From Candidatus Aminicenantota bacterium (lineage in GTDB: Bacteria > Acidobacteriota > Aminicenantia > Aminicenantales > Aminicenantaceae): a stretch of DNA of 7,206 bases. The notes beneath the pieces were generated by a model. That model did no database searches. It saw nothing but the letters and a program-made list of their open reading frames with translations, and was not told where the DNA came from. This document shows, in pieces, positions 6,400 to 7,206 of the stretch. Both the position numbers and the translations under genes were made by a program. Every line of letters begins with the position of its first letter. Positions within the stretch are counted from its first letter, which is position 1. The stretch is taken from positions 1 through 7,206 of the forward strand of contig WTAW01000038.1 of the NCBI GenBank assembly GCA_013139435.1. The letters are read 5' to 3'.

Positions 6400-7206
6400 T
6401 TATTCCCGTGGAAGATGGATTTGGCTACAGATCTCTCGTGCCACTCTGTCTGAGGAAAAGTATTCCATAAGATCCTTCCACTTTTTCTGGAGGCTGAGCA
6501 GATCTTGAAATGAGTTCGTTTTGGAATTCAAACTTTTATGAGCCAGAGCAATATTTTCTAAACATTCTAAAGCCGCCTTGTCTTCACCTTGACTGAGATA
6601 ATCGATGGCAAGCATCTGATTGGACCAAAACACTTTCTCTTCGAGATCCTCTTTCAAAAATTCACCAGGATAAGGATCGAGGTCATCGGCTGAGATCCTC
6701 ACCATATCCTGGATATCCTCTTGAGTGTCCAGTTTGTTTTTCTCAAAGACAAATCGAAGGATATCTTCGCGTACTCTTCGCCATACGGGGTATGTTTTTG
6801 GGGGAGCGTCATGTTTGATCGAGAGAGTGTTATCCAGGTAAGTTTTGAATCCAAACATCCTTGCATTGATGAGAAAATCAATGTCTTCACCCCGAGGAAT
6901 AGAAGGATCGAAGGGGATGAGGGTAAAGAGGTCGCGATGAATGACCAGATTTCCACCAAAAGTAAAAGGCGTCACTTTGAGGCGCGGCTCTTGAGCGATA
7001 ATTTTCGTGAAAGCACGGTTCATACAGTCGAACTTATCCCAGTAAGTCATCCAATGCAAAAATTCTTTGTGGAGGAAATAATCTTCGTCAGGGTTTATGT
7101 AATAGCCTGCAATCGCCAGCACTCTATCATCCCCGAGAGTTCGGCCAATATGTTCCCTGGCCTTGTCCATGAACTGACGATCTTCGAATATTTCATCGTC
7201 ATCGAT
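6400..7206 (-). CDS. glycosyltransferase family 2-like protein, 5' end outside the window
   Basis: The minus-strand frame stays open to the window edge, so the N-terminal part is missing; 268 residues are visible. The first visible residues, IDDDEIFED, are the acidic metal- and nucleotide-sugar-binding motif of GT-A fold enzymes, which normally sits about 80-100 residues from the start. Further on are FGGNLVIHRD (about 83-92), RGEDIDF (about 105-111), where GT2 enzymes often carry the catalytic acidic residue, and IKHD (130-133). The final 130 or so residues look helical and lie outside the core fold. It probably transfers a sugar to a surface glycan or protein, but donor and acceptor are unknown. 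The Met at 7170 lies after the DDDE motif and should not be taken as the start. Confidence 0.8.
   Translation of the reverse strand: MDDDEIFEDRQFMDKAREHIGRTLGDDRVLAIAGYYINPDEDYFLHKEFLHWMTYWDKFDCMNRAFTKIIAQEPRLKVTPFTFGGNLVIHRDLFTLIPFDPSIPRGEDIDFLINARMFGFKTYLDNTLSIKHDAPPKTYPVWRRVREDILRFVFEKNKLDTQEDIQDMVRISADDLDPYPGEFLKEDLEEKVFWSNQMLAIDYLSQGEDKAALECLENIALAHKSLNSKTNSFQDLLSLQKKWKDLMEYFSSDRVAREICSQIHLPRE

Noticed and set aside
7168..7170. Met codon as the start of the glycosyltransferase
   Set aside because: The frame continues upstream to the window edge and encodes the DDDE motif needed by the enzyme, so the gene is cut by the window.

Overview
The window is a chromosomal stretch from a Gram-negative bacterium of moderate GC content. 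It holds six substantial genes, no rRNA or tRNA genes, no CRISPR array and no recognisable transposase. The gene mix is a Ste24-type membrane protease, a PAS-PAS-GGDEF protein behind a textbook sigma-54 site, an exported SH3-like protein, a PurF-like paralogue and a DUF3014 protein. This would suit an anaerobic deltaproteobacterium-like, Aminicenantes-like or Acidobacteria-like lineage. That placement is inference from gene content; no phylogenetic marker is present.

Layout, left to right. Bases 1-269 have no confident gene. They carry a palindrome-dense segment (10-92), a tiny ORF with a strong ribosome binding site (150-224) and a 7-bp inverted repeat just before the first gene. A plus-strand M48/Ste24-family zinc protease follows (270-1415). 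The next gap contains an imperfect palindrome and a perfect -24/-12 sigma-54 promoter. The promoter lies so close to the diguanylate cyclase gene that it forces the start codon to 1600. A second gap holds a perfect 8+8 bp palindrome before an exported SH3-like protein (3147-3974). This gene runs tail to tail, with one base between stop codons, into a minus-strand PurF-like gene (3976-5397). A divergent promoter region (5398-5579) separates that gene from a membrane-anchored DUF3014 protein (5580-6377). The DUF3014 gene converges on a glycosyltransferase gene that runs off the right edge (6400-7206, minus strand).

The genes do not form one operon or one obvious pathway; orientations alternate and most genes have their own upstream gap. 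The two most notable points are the PurF-like protein and the diguanylate cyclase promoter. The PurF-like protein keeps its PRPP-binding loop and four candidate iron-sulfur cysteines, but its glutaminase domain has lost the N-terminal catalytic cysteine and the other residues of that active site. The cyclase appears to be under sigma-54 control, with a possible activator site about 120 bp upstream. I found no convincing evidence for a wholly new multi-gene system in this window.
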